From: Streptomyces sp. DH37
GTDB lineage: Bacteria > Actinomycetota > Actinomycetes > Streptomycetales > Streptomycetaceae
DNA length: 64,000 nucleotides
NCBI RefSeq assembly: GCF_029813835.1
Contig: NZ_JARVKV010000001.1
Coordinates: 1 to 64,000, forward strand
Direction: 5' to 3'
Below are positions 1 through 8,226 of the stretch, in pieces. A program made the translations under genes and the position numbers. Every line of letters begins with the position of its first letter. Within the stretch, counting starts at the first letter, position 1. Under the pieces are notes generated by a model. That model was given only the letters and a program-made list of their open reading frames with translations. It searched no databases and was not told the DNA's origin.

Positions 1-43
1 GTCCCGGCCGGCCTCTCCGTCGCCCCGCGGCCCGGGAGCGGGC

Positions 44-694
44 TCAGCCGGGCAGTCGCCTGAGCTTGAGGACGGCGTCCATGAGGACGGCCCGCTCCCC
101 GTCGGGCCCGGTGGCGTCGCGCCGGTACTCCCCGGCCACCAGCGGCTCCCACTCCCGCTCCGGGAGCCCGAGCGAGCCGAGGACCTCCCCTGCCGTGGGC
201 AGGTGCACCTCGCGGGCGCGCTCGTCCGCCCACGGGGGAGGCCCGGCGTGCCCGACCACCAGCAGCACGCCGCCCGGCGACACGGCCGCCGCGGCGTCGC
301 GCAGGATCCGCTCCCTGGGCAGGTCGACGGGGGAGGGGGCGTGCAGGAAGTGGGCGGAGACCAGGTCGAAGACACCGCCGGGGAAGGATTCGGCCAGGTC
401 GTGCCGCCGCCAGTCGATCCGGTCGGCGACGCCCGCGCGCCGTGCCTGCCCGGCCCCGCGGTCGAGGGCGACCCGCGAGACGTCGACCGCGGTGACGTGC
501 CAGCCCCGCCGCGCGAGCCAGATCGCGTCGGCCCCCTCGCCGCACCCCAGGTCCAGGGCGCTGCCCGGGACCAGATCGGCCGCCTCGCGGGCCAGCACGG
601 CGTTGGGCCGACCGCTCCAGATCCGCTCGCTCGCGCCGTAGAAGCCGTCCCAGAACTCCCCGGCCGGGGCGCCGTCCGCACCCGTGGCGGTCAT
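44..694 (-). CDS. class I SAM-dependent methyltransferase
   Basis: A 216-residue protein with a class I (Rossmann) SAM-methyltransferase core. Motif I LDLGCGEG lies at residues 47-54, the acidic residue after strand beta-2 is D71 in AVDVS, and SPGGVLLVVGH forms the later strand-loop segment. The N-terminal FWDGFYGASERIWSGRPN resembles small-molecule or tellurite/thiol-type methyltransferases (the TehB-like or Methyltransf_25 group), but the substrate cannot be read from the sequence. The ATG overlaps the TGA of the upstream oxidoreductase gene (ATGA), so the two are translationally coupled and probably transcribed together. The protein is presumably cytosolic: no signal peptide or membrane segment is visible. 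Confidence 0.9.
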   Translation of the reverse strand: MTATGADGAPAGEFWDGFYGASERIWSGRPNAVLAREAADLVPGSALDLGCGEGADAIWLARRGWHVTAVDVSRVALDRGAGQARRAGVADRIDWRRHDLAESFPGGVFDLVSAHFLHAPSPVDLPRERILRDAAAAVSPGGVLLVVGHAGPPPWADERAREVHLPTAGEVLGSLGLPEREWEPLVAGEYRRDATGPDGERAVLMDAVLKLRRLPG

Positions 695-1710
695 CGCAGG
701 ACCTCCCGTCCGAGGGCGCCGCGGGCGGCGACGGCCCGGTCGGTCTCCTCCTCGACCAGATCGGCGTTGATCGCCGCGGCGGCGCGCACGCCCGCCGCGG
801 CGGCACCGACGACCTGCCCGGCCAGATCGGTGACGTCGCCGGCCACCCACACCCCGGGCACGGCGGTGGCGCCGGTCGCGTCGGCGGCGACGCGCTCGCC
901 GACGACGTGCCCGCCCCTCGACAGCTCGGCCGTCTCCAGGCCCAGACCGGCCAGGAGGCCCGCACGGGCCGTGAAGCGCGGGGCGACCACCAGGGCCTGG
1001 CAGGGGACGGTCCGCCCGCCCGCCAGCCGTACCCCGGTCAGGCGGTCGCCGCTCACCTCCAGACCGGTCACCTCGCCGTCGACGACGGCCACGCCGCGCG
1101 CGGCGAGCCGTTCGTACTCCCGGTCGCCGGGTTCGGGCCCGGTGTGCCGGAACAGCGTCACGTCCGCGCTCCACTGCCGCCACAGCAGTGCCTGGTGGAC
1201 GGCCAGGGGCCCGGTGGCCAGCACGCCGATCGCCCGGTCGCGCACCTCCCAGCCGTGGCAGTACGGGCAGTGCAGGACGTCGCGCCCCCACCGCCGCGCC
1301 ACCCCCGGCACGTCGGGCAGTTCGTCGGCCAGGCCCGTGGCCACCAGCAGCCGGTCCGCCAGGACGGCCGTCCCGTCGTCCAGGGCGAGGCGGAAGCCCC
1401 CGCCGTCCAGGCGCTCGGCGGCCGTGACGGTGCCGGCCGTGATCTCGCCGCCGTGGCGCGCCACCTCCGCGCGTCCGGCGGCGGTCAGCTCCGAGGGGGG
1501 TGTGCCGTCGCGGCCCAGATAGCCGTGGACGCCGTCGGCCGGGGCGTTGCGCGGCCGCCCGGAGTCGACCACCAGGACCGAGCGGCGCGCCCGGGCCAGG
1601 GTCAGCGCCCCGCTCAGCCCGGCGGCGCCGCCTCCGACGACCACCACCTCGTAGCGCCGCCCGGCGCCCCCGGGAGGGGGGCCCGGGAGGCGTTCGTTCC
1701 GTACGGTCAT
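691..1710 (-). CDS. thioredoxin-reductase-like FAD/NAD(P) oxidoreductase
   Basis: A 339-residue flavoprotein. The FAD-binding dinucleotide motif GGGAAG is at residues 26-31, a redox-active CPYC pair at C148/C151 (HCPYCHGWE), and the second FAD motif GVWVAGDVTD is near the C-terminus. The layout matches thioredoxin-reductase-like (TrxB/HcaD-type) enzymes. The second Rossmann motif (GVLATGPLAVHQA) is a weak NADPH signature, so the electron donor and partner are uncertain. The start ATG at 1710 has a good GGAAGGAGA ribosome site upstream. It is first gene of a two-gene operon with the overlapping methyltransferase and diverges from the XRE-cupin regulator, which plausibly controls it. Confidence 0.9.
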   Translation of the reverse strand: MTVRNERLPGPPPGGAGRRYEVVVVGGGAAGLSGALTLARARRSVLVVDSGRPRNAPADGVHGYLGRDGTPPSELTAAGRAEVARHGGEITAGTVTAAERLDGGGFRLALDDGTAVLADRLLVATGLADELPDVPGVARRWGRDVLHCPYCHGWEVRDRAIGVLATGPLAVHQALLWRQWSADVTLFRHTGPEPGDREYERLAARGVAVVDGEVTGLEVSGDRLTGVRLAGGRTVPCQALVVAPRFTARAGLLAGLGLETAELSRGGHVVGERVAADATGATAVPGVWVAGDVTDLAGQVVGAAAAGVRAAAAINADLVEEETDRAVAARGALGREVLR

Positions 1711-1756
1711 GTCTCTCCTTCCGTCGTACGGCAAGCCTCCGGCCGCACCCACCGCC

Positions 1757-1786
1757 TTGACAAACATCCTTGCCGGAACGGCAAAT
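1757..1786 (+). promoter_or_regulatory. promoter with palindromic operator upstream of XRE-cupin gene
   Basis: A perfect TTGACA (1757-1762) is followed 18 bp later by a weak -10 (GCAAAT, 1781-1786), placing the transcription start about at the ATG at 1793, which suggests a leaderless mRNA. The spacer and -10 contain the perfect palindrome TTGCCGGAACGGCAA (1770-1784). A further half-site, CGGCAAG, lies near 1729-1735, closer to the divergent oxidoreductase gene. This fits an autoregulatory and divergent operator for the XRE protein; the binding itself is inference. Confidence 0.55.
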
Positions 1787-1792
1787 GGGAGG

Positions 1793-2380
1793 ATGGCCGA
1801 CGACTTCGAGAACGTCCTGACCGGTGTGGGGCCGCGACTGCGGGCCCTGCGCCAGGCGCGCGGCGCCACGCTGTCCCAGGTGAGCGAGACGACCGGGATC
1901 TCGCTCAGCACCCTCTCGCGCCTGGAGTCGGGGCTGCGCAGGCCGACCCTGGAACTGCTGCTCCCCCTGGCCAGGACCTACAACGTCCCCCTGGACGAAC
2001 TCGTCGGCGCGCCCGCCACCGGCGACCCCCGCGTCCACCCGCGTCCCTTCACCCGGTACGGGCAGACCTTCGTGCCGCTGACCCGCAGTCTGGGCGGCCT
2101 GCACGCCTACAAGCAGATCATGCCCGCCGGGTACGGCGGGGACGGGCGGCCCGAGCAGCAGACGCACGAGGGCTACGAGTGGCTCTACGTCCTGTCCGGC
2201 AGGCTGCGGCTGGCCCTGGGCGAGCACGATCTCGTCCTGGGGGCCGGGGAGGCGGCGGAGTTCGACACCCGCACCCCCCACGGTTTCGGCAACGCCGCAG
2301 AGCGGCCCGTCGAGTTCATCAGCATCTTCGGGCCGCAGGGCGAGCGGATGCACGTGCGCGCCCGCCCCGCGGGCGGATAG
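1793..2380 (+). CDS. XRE-family regulator with C-terminal cupin domain
   Basis: A 195-residue two-domain regulator. Residues about 10-65 form a helix-turn-helix of the XRE type (RLRALRQARGATLSQVSETTGISLSTLSRLESG), and residues about 105-185 form a small cupin barrel (HEGYEWLYVLSGRLRL ... GEAAEFDTRTPHGF). XRE-cupin proteins usually sense a small molecule or redox state and repress adjacent genes. The ATG at 1793 directly abuts GGGAGG, too close for a normal ribosome site, while the upstream promoter predicts transcription starting at the ATG, so a leaderless start is favoured. It diverges from the oxidoreductase / methyltransferase operon, its probable target. Confidence 0.9.
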   Translation: MADDFENVLTGVGPRLRALRQARGATLSQVSETTGISLSTLSRLESGLRRPTLELLLPLARTYNVPLDELVGAPATGDPRVHPRPFTRYGQTFVPLTRSLGGLHAYKQIMPAGYGGDGRPEQQTHEGYEWLYVLSGRLRLALGEHDLVLGAGEAAEFDTRTPHGFGNAAERPVEFISIFGPQGERMHVRARPAGG

Positions 2381-2394
2381 CGGACGGCGGCGCC

Positions 2395-3495
2395 GCGGAC
2401 GGCGCGCCGCCGCACGTCGACGTGGCCGGCGGCGGACTCCACGGCCTCGTCGCCCGCCGTGCCGGGGTGGAGCAGGCGCCGGTGGCCGTCGGCGGAGGCG
2501 GTGACGGTGGGCCTCAGGGCGCCGGTGGGAGACAGGGCGACCGTCTCGACCGTGCTGTGGGCGGTGCGGCTCTGCGGGCGGTACCGGACCTTCACCGACT
2601 GGCCGCCGTAGCCCCGGTAGGCGTGGGTCCCGGACTGCCGGTCCGGGACCCACGCCAGCTTGCCGGTGAGCGTCAGGACGCCCCCTTGGGACCGGCTCGG
2701 GGGAGGCGTCGAACTCGGGGGAGGCGTCGAAGGTGAGCCGGGTGTCGTGCCGGACCGGCACGTTCCGTGCCGCGCGCACCAGGGCGTGGCCCGTGCCGTC
2801 CTCCGACCGGGCCAGGGCCGCTGCCCGCCAGGTGCCGGCCAGGGCGTTCAGGCCGGTGCCGGAACGCGGCTCGATGTACGCGAACCGCGCCTCGGTGGTG
2901 AGGACGACGGGCCTGCCGCCGTTGACCGTCACGTCCGGGATCCGCATCCCCCGGCCTGCTCGTCGCCCTGCGCCGCGGGGCCGCCGAAGGCCCGGAGCAC
3001 GGTGCGCCGGACACGGCCGCCCTCGTCGTCGACGGCCGCGACGCGCAGCGAGACGAACGGCGCGGTCGCCGGGACGGCGAGCTTCGCCGACGTCTCGGGG
3101 CCCGTCGCGGTGAACGAGAAGTCCGTCCAGGTGGCGCCGTCGTCCGCCGAGTACTCCAGGGCGGTGACCGTCTCGTCCGCCTCCGAGTCGCGGGTGCCCG
3201 CCGTCATGCCGACGGTCACCGGGGCCGTGCCCGCCGCGTTGCGGGAGTCCAGGCCGGAGACGTCGGGGCCGATGTCGATCAGCGGCAGGTTCCGGGCCGA
3301 GGTGTCGCGCGAGGTGAACGCCCACTCGCTGCGCACCAGCGGGGAGATCCGGGAGTGGCCGGACGTGCGGGCGGCGGTGTGCTCCGGCTCGTGGTCGCCG
3401 GTGCCGTCGGGGGCCGGCGCCGACAGGGCCTTGTACGGGGAGAGGCCGTCGGCCGAGGCGAGGGTGATCGCCTCCCTCACGGGGAGGACCCGGTC
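2395..3495 (-). pseudogene. frameshifted remnant of a secreted peptidase/Ig-like protein gene
   Basis: Three coherent protein segments lie in order on the minus strand but in different frames. About 3495-2929 resembles the C-terminal beta-rich part of large secreted S8-type peptidases (SEWAFTSRDTSARNLPLIDI ... YSADDGATWTDFSF ... VSLRVAAVDDEGG). About 2948-2690 reads DVTVNGGRPVVLTTEARFAY ... RHDTRLTFDASPE. About 2680-2395 resembles an actinobacterial Ig-like repeat (LTLTGKLAWV ... YGGQSVKVRYRPQ ... AGHVDV). At least two frame changes (near 2930 and 2690) separate them, and no start codon with signal peptide is present. The relic call is strong; exact family and boundaries are not. Sequencing errors would be the alternative explanation. 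Confidence 0.6.
2696..2731. repeat. 18-bp perfect tandem duplication
   Basis: CTCGGGGGAGGCGTCGAA occurs twice head to tail (2696-2713, 2714-2731). On the minus strand it duplicates six codons (FDASPE) beside one of the frame changes in the pseudogene, consistent with slippage-driven decay. Confidence 0.85.
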
Positions 3496-4268
3496 GCGGT
3501 CCGGTGCGTCCGCGCCGGTCGGCGACCGGTCGGCGCGCATCGCCCGGCGGTGCGTCGCACCGGCGGCCGCTCCGGGAGCGGATCCGTGGACGCCCGGGCA
3601 CCCGCCAGGCACCGGGTGGCGTCCACCACCGGTACGCGGGCGCACCATCCGGTCCACTGCCCCGCCCACTGCCCGGTCCACTGCCCGGCCCACCGTTCGT
3701 GTGCTCCTCGATCGCCGGTGCGAGGACGCCGGAGGCCGTGGCGCTCCACGGGGCCGCCGTGCGGTGGATCCACCCGTACGGGGCGTCAGGGACCGTCCCC
3801 GGGCCGGGCCCCGCCGGGGGACCGCCCGCGGGGCCCGGCCCGGCCAGGGGCCGGCCGGATTCGATACCCGCCCCGGCATCCGAAAATCGGCGTGCCGTGA
3901 GGCTCGCGCATTTGTCCGGTGCTCGATGCCCGATTCCAGAGATCATGTGGCGTCGATCGTATTGGCATATTCTTGCGTCTCCGCAAACCACCCCGCATGG
4001 GCGGAATTCGAGGGTGCGGCACATCGGGGCGGCGTCCGGCGGGGGATGACCGAAACTCCTCCTTGACCCGCCGTACAGCCGGGCTCGAGACTTCCGGGAG
4101 AACTCATGCATCAGGAGTTAGGGCCCTTCGGTCCGGCCGTGCGAAACCGACCGCGCACGGGATGTGTGACGGGGGAAACGAATAAAGCCCGTGAGGCACC
4201 TCGCCTCCCGTGCGCATTCTCTTCACCCTTTCTTCTCATCTCTTGGTGCGCGAAGGGAATGGAGGGGA
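3496..4268. other. non-coding region upstream of the injection-system locus
   Basis: No convincing gene is seen here. A 12-bp period repeat carrying CACTGCCC (positions 3655, 3667, 3679, partial at 3691) is present. From about 3880 onward the DNA is less GC-rich than the flanks. A candidate promoter for the locus is TTGACC at 4063-4068 with a weak GAGACT at 4087-4092 (18-bp spacer). This would give a leader of roughly 170 nt containing a pyrimidine-rich stretch (about 4210-4248) before the sheath gene. The promoter call is weak and no regulator site was recognised. Confidence 0.4.
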
Positions 4269-6116
4269 ATGCCGGTGCGAACGGGCCATCCCGGCGTGTA
4301 CATCGAGGAAATTCCCAGCAGCGTCCGCACCATCCCGGCGGTCACCACCTCGGTCACCGCGTTCGTGGGCCACACCCGCCGAGGCCCGCTCAACCAGCCG
4401 GTGCGGATCACCGGCTTCGCCGACTTCGAGCGCCGCTTCGGCGGGCTCACCGCGCAGAGCGCGGTCGCCTACGCCGTGCACCAGTTCTTCGGCAACGGCG
4501 GCACCACCGCGGTGGTCGTCCGCGTCGCCGCCGCCGGCACCGGCGAGGAGTCCCGCGTCACCCTGGAGTCGACCGAGGGGCACAGCGCCTGTCCCGTCAT
4601 GACCGTGCACGCCAAGGAGCCCGGCGTCTGGGGCTCCCGGCTGCGCCTGGCCGTCGACCACGACACCCGCGACCCCGGGGAGACCTTCAACCTGCGGGTC
4701 CTGGACGCGGACGGCAGCACCCGCGAGACCTTCACCGGCCTGTCCATGGACCCCGGCCACGGCCGCCATGCCGAGGCGGTGGTCAACGCCGGCTCCGCGC
4801 TGGTGAGGGTCGACATCATCGGCGAGGGCCGGCCGGACCCCTCGGGCACGGTCTCCAAGCCGTTCGCCGACGACCTGCCCGACCTCGCCGTCGACCTGAC
4901 CGTGAAGATCGGCGACGTGGAGCGCGAGTTCACGCTCCACGACCCCGACCGGGACGGCGAACCCCCGCGGAACGTCACAGAACTGGCCCTCCTCCTGGAA
5001 CGCAAGCTGCGCGCCCTGCCGGACGCGCCCGGCAGGCGGGCCTTCGCCGGTGCGGAGGTCACCCCCTTCGGCCGCCGCCTCCAGGTCGTCGCGGGTTCCA
5101 CCGACCCCGGCGACACCGTCCGCTTCGTCGGCGAGTGCGCCAACGACCTGGGCCTGGAGGCCGCCGTCAACCCGCCGGTCTTCCCGCTGACCGGAGGCGT
5201 GGACGGCGACCCGCCCGGCCCGCGCGACATCGTCGGCGACGAGGCGGGCAGGACCGGGCTCCAAGCGCTGCGCGACGTCGACGACGTCGGCCTGCTGTCG
5301 CTGCCGGAGCTCGCGGCGTACGAGTCGGTCGAGGACGTGGTCACGGTCGTCTCCGCCGCGCAGGCGCTCTGCCGGGAGCGGCGGATCTTCCTGCTCGTGG
5401 ACGCGCCCGGCTCCTGGGTCGACGTCGACAGCGCGCGGGCCGGGCTGAGCGCCTTCGACCCCGTGCGGGACGGGCACGCGGGCCTGTACTTCCCGCAGTT
5501 GCAGATGACCGACCCCCTCACGGGACGGCTGCGCTCCTTCCCGCCGTCGGGCGCGATCGCAGGCGTCTACGCCCGTACCGACGCCGAGCGCGGCGTGTGG
5601 AAGGCGCCCGCGGGCACCGAGGCGCGGCTGGCGGGAGTCCGCTCACTGAGCGTGCGGCTCACCGACCGGGAGAACGCCCTGCTGAGCCCGCTCGGCGTCA
5701 ACTGCCTGCGCGTCCTGCCGGTCGTGGGACCGGTGGTCTGGGGCGCCCGCACCCTCCTCGGCGCGGACGCCTTCGACGGCGAGTGGAAGTACGTCCCCGT
5801 GCGGCGGCTGACGCTGCACATCGAGGAGAGCCTGTACCGCGGGCTGCAGTGGGTCGTGTTCGAACCCAACGGCGAGCAGCTGTGGCAGCAGATCCGGCTC
5901 GACGCCTCGGCCTATCTGAACACCCTCTTCCGGCAGGGCGCGTTCAAGGGCACCACCCCGCGCGAGGCGTACTTCGTGAAGTGCGACGGGGAGACCACCA
6001 CGGACGAGGACATCGCGCGCGGAGTGGTGAACGTCCTGGTCGGAATCGCGCCGGTCAAGCCCGCCGAGTTCGTGGTCGTCAGGATCCAGCAGACGGCCGG
6101 ACAGTTCGAGATTTAG
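4269..6116 (+). CDS. cis2: contractile injection system sheath protein
   Basis: A 615-residue phage-tail-sheath family protein, first gene of the locus. The N-terminus (MPVRTGHPGVYIEEIPSSVR, then TIPAVTTSVTAFVGHTRRGP) is the hallmark of eCIS and T4-type sheaths. The C-terminal part (SAYLNTLFRQGAFKGTTPRE, then EDIARGVVNVLVGIAPVKPAEFVV) is the conserved domain that packs on the tube and contains the terminal strand used for sheath mesh formation. Homologues polymerise around the inner tube and contract to drive it forward. The start at 4269 was chosen because it gives the family N-terminus and has GGAGGGG just upstream; an in-frame ATG at 4191 would add 26 residues unlike the family. The tube gene follows after 7 bp. 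Confidence 0.97.
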   Translation: MPVRTGHPGVYIEEIPSSVRTIPAVTTSVTAFVGHTRRGPLNQPVRITGFADFERRFGGLTAQSAVAYAVHQFFGNGGTTAVVVRVAAAGTGEESRVTLESTEGHSACPVMTVHAKEPGVWGSRLRLAVDHDTRDPGETFNLRVLDADGSTRETFTGLSMDPGHGRHAEAVVNAGSALVRVDIIGEGRPDPSGTVSKPFADDLPDLAVDLTVKIGDVEREFTLHDPDRDGEPPRNVTELALLLERKLRALPDAPGRRAFAGAEVTPFGRRLQVVAGSTDPGDTVRFVGECANDLGLEAAVNPPVFPLTGGVDGDPPGPRDIVGDEAGRTGLQALRDVDDVGLLSLPELAAYESVEDVVTVVSAAQALCRERRIFLLVDAPGSWVDVDSARAGLSAFDPVRDGHAGLYFPQLQMTDPLTGRLRSFPPSGAIAGVYARTDAERGVWKAPAGTEARLAGVRSLSVRLTDRENALLSPLGVNCLRVLPVVGPVVWGARTLLGADAFDGEWKYVPVRRLTLHIEESLYRGLQWVVFEPNGEQLWQQIRLDASAYLNTLFRQGAFKGTTPREAYFVKCDGETTTDEDIARGVVNVLVGIAPVKPAEFVVVRIQQTAGQFEI

Positions 6117-6123
6117 GATTCCG

Positions 6124-6648
6124 ATGGCTGAATTCCAGGTGAACGCGCAGCGCTTCGACCCGTACAAGAACTTCAAGTTCCTGGTGCTGTGGGGCGGGCG
6201 CACGGTCGCGGGCGTCAGCAAGATCAGCCCGTTGAAGCGGACCACGGAAGTGGTCAAGCACCGGCACGGCGGCGACCCGAGTTCGCCGCGCAAGTCGCCG
6301 GGCCGCTCCGAGTTCGAGGGCATCACCCTGGAGCGCGGCGTCACACACGATCCCGAGTTCGACCGCTGGGCCAACAAGGTGTGGCAGGTCGGCGCGGGGC
6401 TCGGTTCCGAGGTCTCGCTGGCCGACTTCCGCAAGGACATCGTGATCCAGGTCCTCAACGAGGCCGGCCAGGTGGCCGTCTCGCACAAGCTCTACCGGAC
6501 CTGGCCGAGCGAGTACCAGGTGCTGGGCGAGCTGGACGCCAACGCCAACGCGGTGGCCATCCAGAGCCTCAAGCTGGAGTGCGAGGGCTGGGAGCGCGAC
6601 TACGAGGTGCCCGAGCCCACCGAGCCCTCGTTCACCAACCCCGCCTGA
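6124..6648 (+). CDS. cis1: contractile injection system inner tube protein
   Basis: A 174-residue tail-tube protein of the T4 gp19 / Hcp-like fold. It starts MAEFQVNAQRFDPYKNFKFL and contains the family signatures FKFLVLWGGRTVAGVSKISPLKR, SPGRSEFEGITLERGVTHDPEFDRWAN and SLKLECEGWERD. Hexamers of such proteins stack to form the rigid tube inside the sheath. It lies directly after the sheath gene with a 7-bp gap, and a usual-size single tube gene is present here, unlike Afp/PVC loci, which have two. The ribosome site is weak (TAGGA), so coupling to sheath translation is likely. Confidence 0.96.
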   Translation: MAEFQVNAQRFDPYKNFKFLVLWGGRTVAGVSKISPLKRTTEVVKHRHGGDPSSPRKSPGRSEFEGITLERGVTHDPEFDRWANKVWQVGAGLGSEVSLADFRKDIVIQVLNEAGQVAVSHKLYRTWPSEYQVLGELDANANAVAIQSLKLECEGWERDYEVPEPTEPSFTNPA

Positions 6649-6664
6649 GCGGGCGGTCCGGCGG

Positions 6665-7468
6665 ATGACGGTGACAGCGGTGACGGCGACGGCGGTGACG
6701 GCGGCGGTGACGGCGGGGCCCGCGGAACTGCTGGCCCTCTGGGAGGCGGGGCTGGGACTGCCCGGCCCCGGCCGCGCCCACCTGCTGCACCGCGCCGCCC
6801 GCCCGGAGGCCGGCGACGGCGAGCTGCTGTCGGCGCCGGTCGGCGAGCGGGAGGCGGACCTGTTCGCGCTGCGCCGGGCGCTGTTCGGCGAGCGGATGCA
6901 GGTGCTGGTGGAGTGCGAACCGTGCGGCGAGGCCATGGAGTTCGACCTCGGCACGGACGACCTCGCCGCGCGGCGGCCCCGGCGGGACGGCCCGCTGCGG
7001 GTGGCGGAGGACGGCTGGGAGGTGGAGTTCCGGCTGCCGACCGTCGCCGATCTGGCGGCCGTGGCGGAAGCGGTGGGGAACGGCCCGGGCGCGGACGGCT
7101 CCTCCGCCCGGTCCCTGCTGATCGCACGCTGCGTCGTCTCGGCCGTGCGCGCCGGGGAACCGGTCCCCGCCGACCGGCTGCCCGGCCCGCTGCCCGAGCG
7201 GGTGCTACGACGGGTCGCCGAGGCCGCCGAACAGGCCGACCCGGCCGCCGACGTGACGCTGAGGGTCTCCTGCCCGGAGTGCGGCGGGACGACCCGGACC
7301 GAACTCGACATCGCCTCCTACCTGTGGGCCGAACTCGACTCCTGGGCGCGGGACCTGCTCCTCGACGTCCATCTGCTCGCCGGCGCCTACGGCTGGACCG
7401 AGCCGGAGATCCTGGCGCTCAGCCCGCTGCGGCGCCGCTACTACCTGGAGCTGTGTGCGGATGTCTGA
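6665..7468 (+). CDS. injection-system baseplate-type protein with CxxC pairs
   Basis: A 267-residue protein with two Cys knuckles, CEPC (about residue 83) and CPEC (about residue 204), which probably form one zinc site. The C-terminal segment WTEPEILALSPLRRRYYLELC resembles the T4-type baseplate hub or chaperone proteins found in tailed-phage and eCIS loci (PF12322-like). A role in baseplate assembly is therefore likely but not proven. The start is uncertain: the first ~17 codons are a GTGACGGCG-type repeat with several alternative GTG starts (for example 6680 or 6692). The stop overlaps the next gene by 8 nt. Confidence 0.8.
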   Translation: MTVTAVTATAVTAAVTAGPAELLALWEAGLGLPGPGRAHLLHRAARPEAGDGELLSAPVGEREADLFALRRALFGERMQVLVECEPCGEAMEFDLGTDDLAARRPRRDGPLRVAEDGWEVEFRLPTVADLAAVAEAVGNGPGADGSSARSLLIARCVVSAVRAGEPVPADRLPGPLPERVLRRVAEAAEQADPAADVTLRVSCPECGGTTRTELDIASYLWAELDSWARDLLLDVHLLAGAYGWTEPEILALSPLRRRYYLELCADV

Positions 7469-8222
7469 CCACTTCGACCGGCTGCTGACCCGGCACGTCC
7501 CGGCGGCCGGGTCCGCCCGGGCCGCCGCGGAGGGATGGCCGGGGACCCCCGCGCGGGCGCGGCCGCGGCTGCCCGGCCCGTACGAGCGTGTCGGGGCACC
7601 GCGCGAGGGGCCGCCGCGGCGGGAGGAGCCCGACCCGTTCCCCCCGCCCGCGCCCCGGCCGGCCGCGGACCGCGGGGAAGACCGGGGGGAGACCCGGCAC
7701 GGGCGCGAGATCCGCACCGAGCACCGCACCGTGGTGCGGACCGGGCCGGCGCCGCGCGACGGGGAGCCGCGACCGCCGGCCACGGCACGGACCGCCCGGC
7801 CGCTGCCGCGGCCCGCCGGGCGCACGGCACCCGCGCCGCGTCCCGCGACCGAGCCCGGAGCCCGGCGTGACGGGCGTACGACCCCGGCACGTACGGCGCC
7901 GGACGCGCCCCTCGTGATCGCGGCGTCCGCGCCCGCCCCCCGGGGCACGGACGCCGTCCTTCCGCCCACCGGCCCCCCGTCCCTGCTGCCCGGGCCCGCC
8001 GGCGCCCCGGCGGCGCGCGAGGCCGCACGCGCGGCCGGCGGCCGGCGCCGGTCCCGGCCGGCGGAACGGACCGTGCACGTGCGGATCGGCCGGCTGGAGG
8101 TCAGCGCCGCGCCCCCGCCCGGCGCCGGACGCACCGACACCGGCCGCCCGCGGCAGCCGGGGCGGCCCGCGCCCGCGCTGAGCCTGGCGGACTACCTGGC
8201 CGACAGCGAGCGGAGGGGATGA
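7461..8222 (+). CDS. Pro/Arg-rich eCIS-associated protein, unknown function
   Basis: A 253-residue low-complexity protein with two short conserved-looking ends. The N-terminal MSDHFDRLLTRHV and C-terminal TVHVRIGRLEVSA ... LSLADYLADSERRG flank about 170 residues dominated by Pro, Arg, Ala and Gly, probably disordered. Small proteins ending in an IGR(L/I)EV ... L..YL pattern occur beside DUF4255 genes in actinobacterial eCIS loci, so this is likely a structural or assembly accessory. It starts inside the previous gene (8-nt overlap), with GTG at 7455 as an alternative start, and sits 4 bp before the cap gene. No enzymatic motif is visible. Confidence 0.75.
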   Translation: MSDHFDRLLTRHVPAAGSARAAAEGWPGTPARARPRLPGPYERVGAPREGPPRREEPDPFPPPAPRPAADRGEDRGETRHGREIRTEHRTVVRTGPAPRDGEPRPPATARTARPLPRPAGRTAPAPRPATEPGARRDGRTTPARTAPDAPLVIAASAPAPRGTDAVLPPTGPPSLLPGPAGAPAAREAARAAGGRRRSRPAERTVHVRIGRLEVSAAPPPGAGRTDTGRPRQPGRPAPALSLADYLADSERRG

Positions 8223-8226
8223 GGAG

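Noticed and set aside
44..4111. A 1355-codon open frame on the minus strand spanning the first 4 kb
   Set aside because: Only its C-terminal end (44-694) is a real gene. The rest runs antisense or out of frame through the oxidoreductase and XRE genes and has the Arg/Pro/Gly-rich look of a high-GC shadow.
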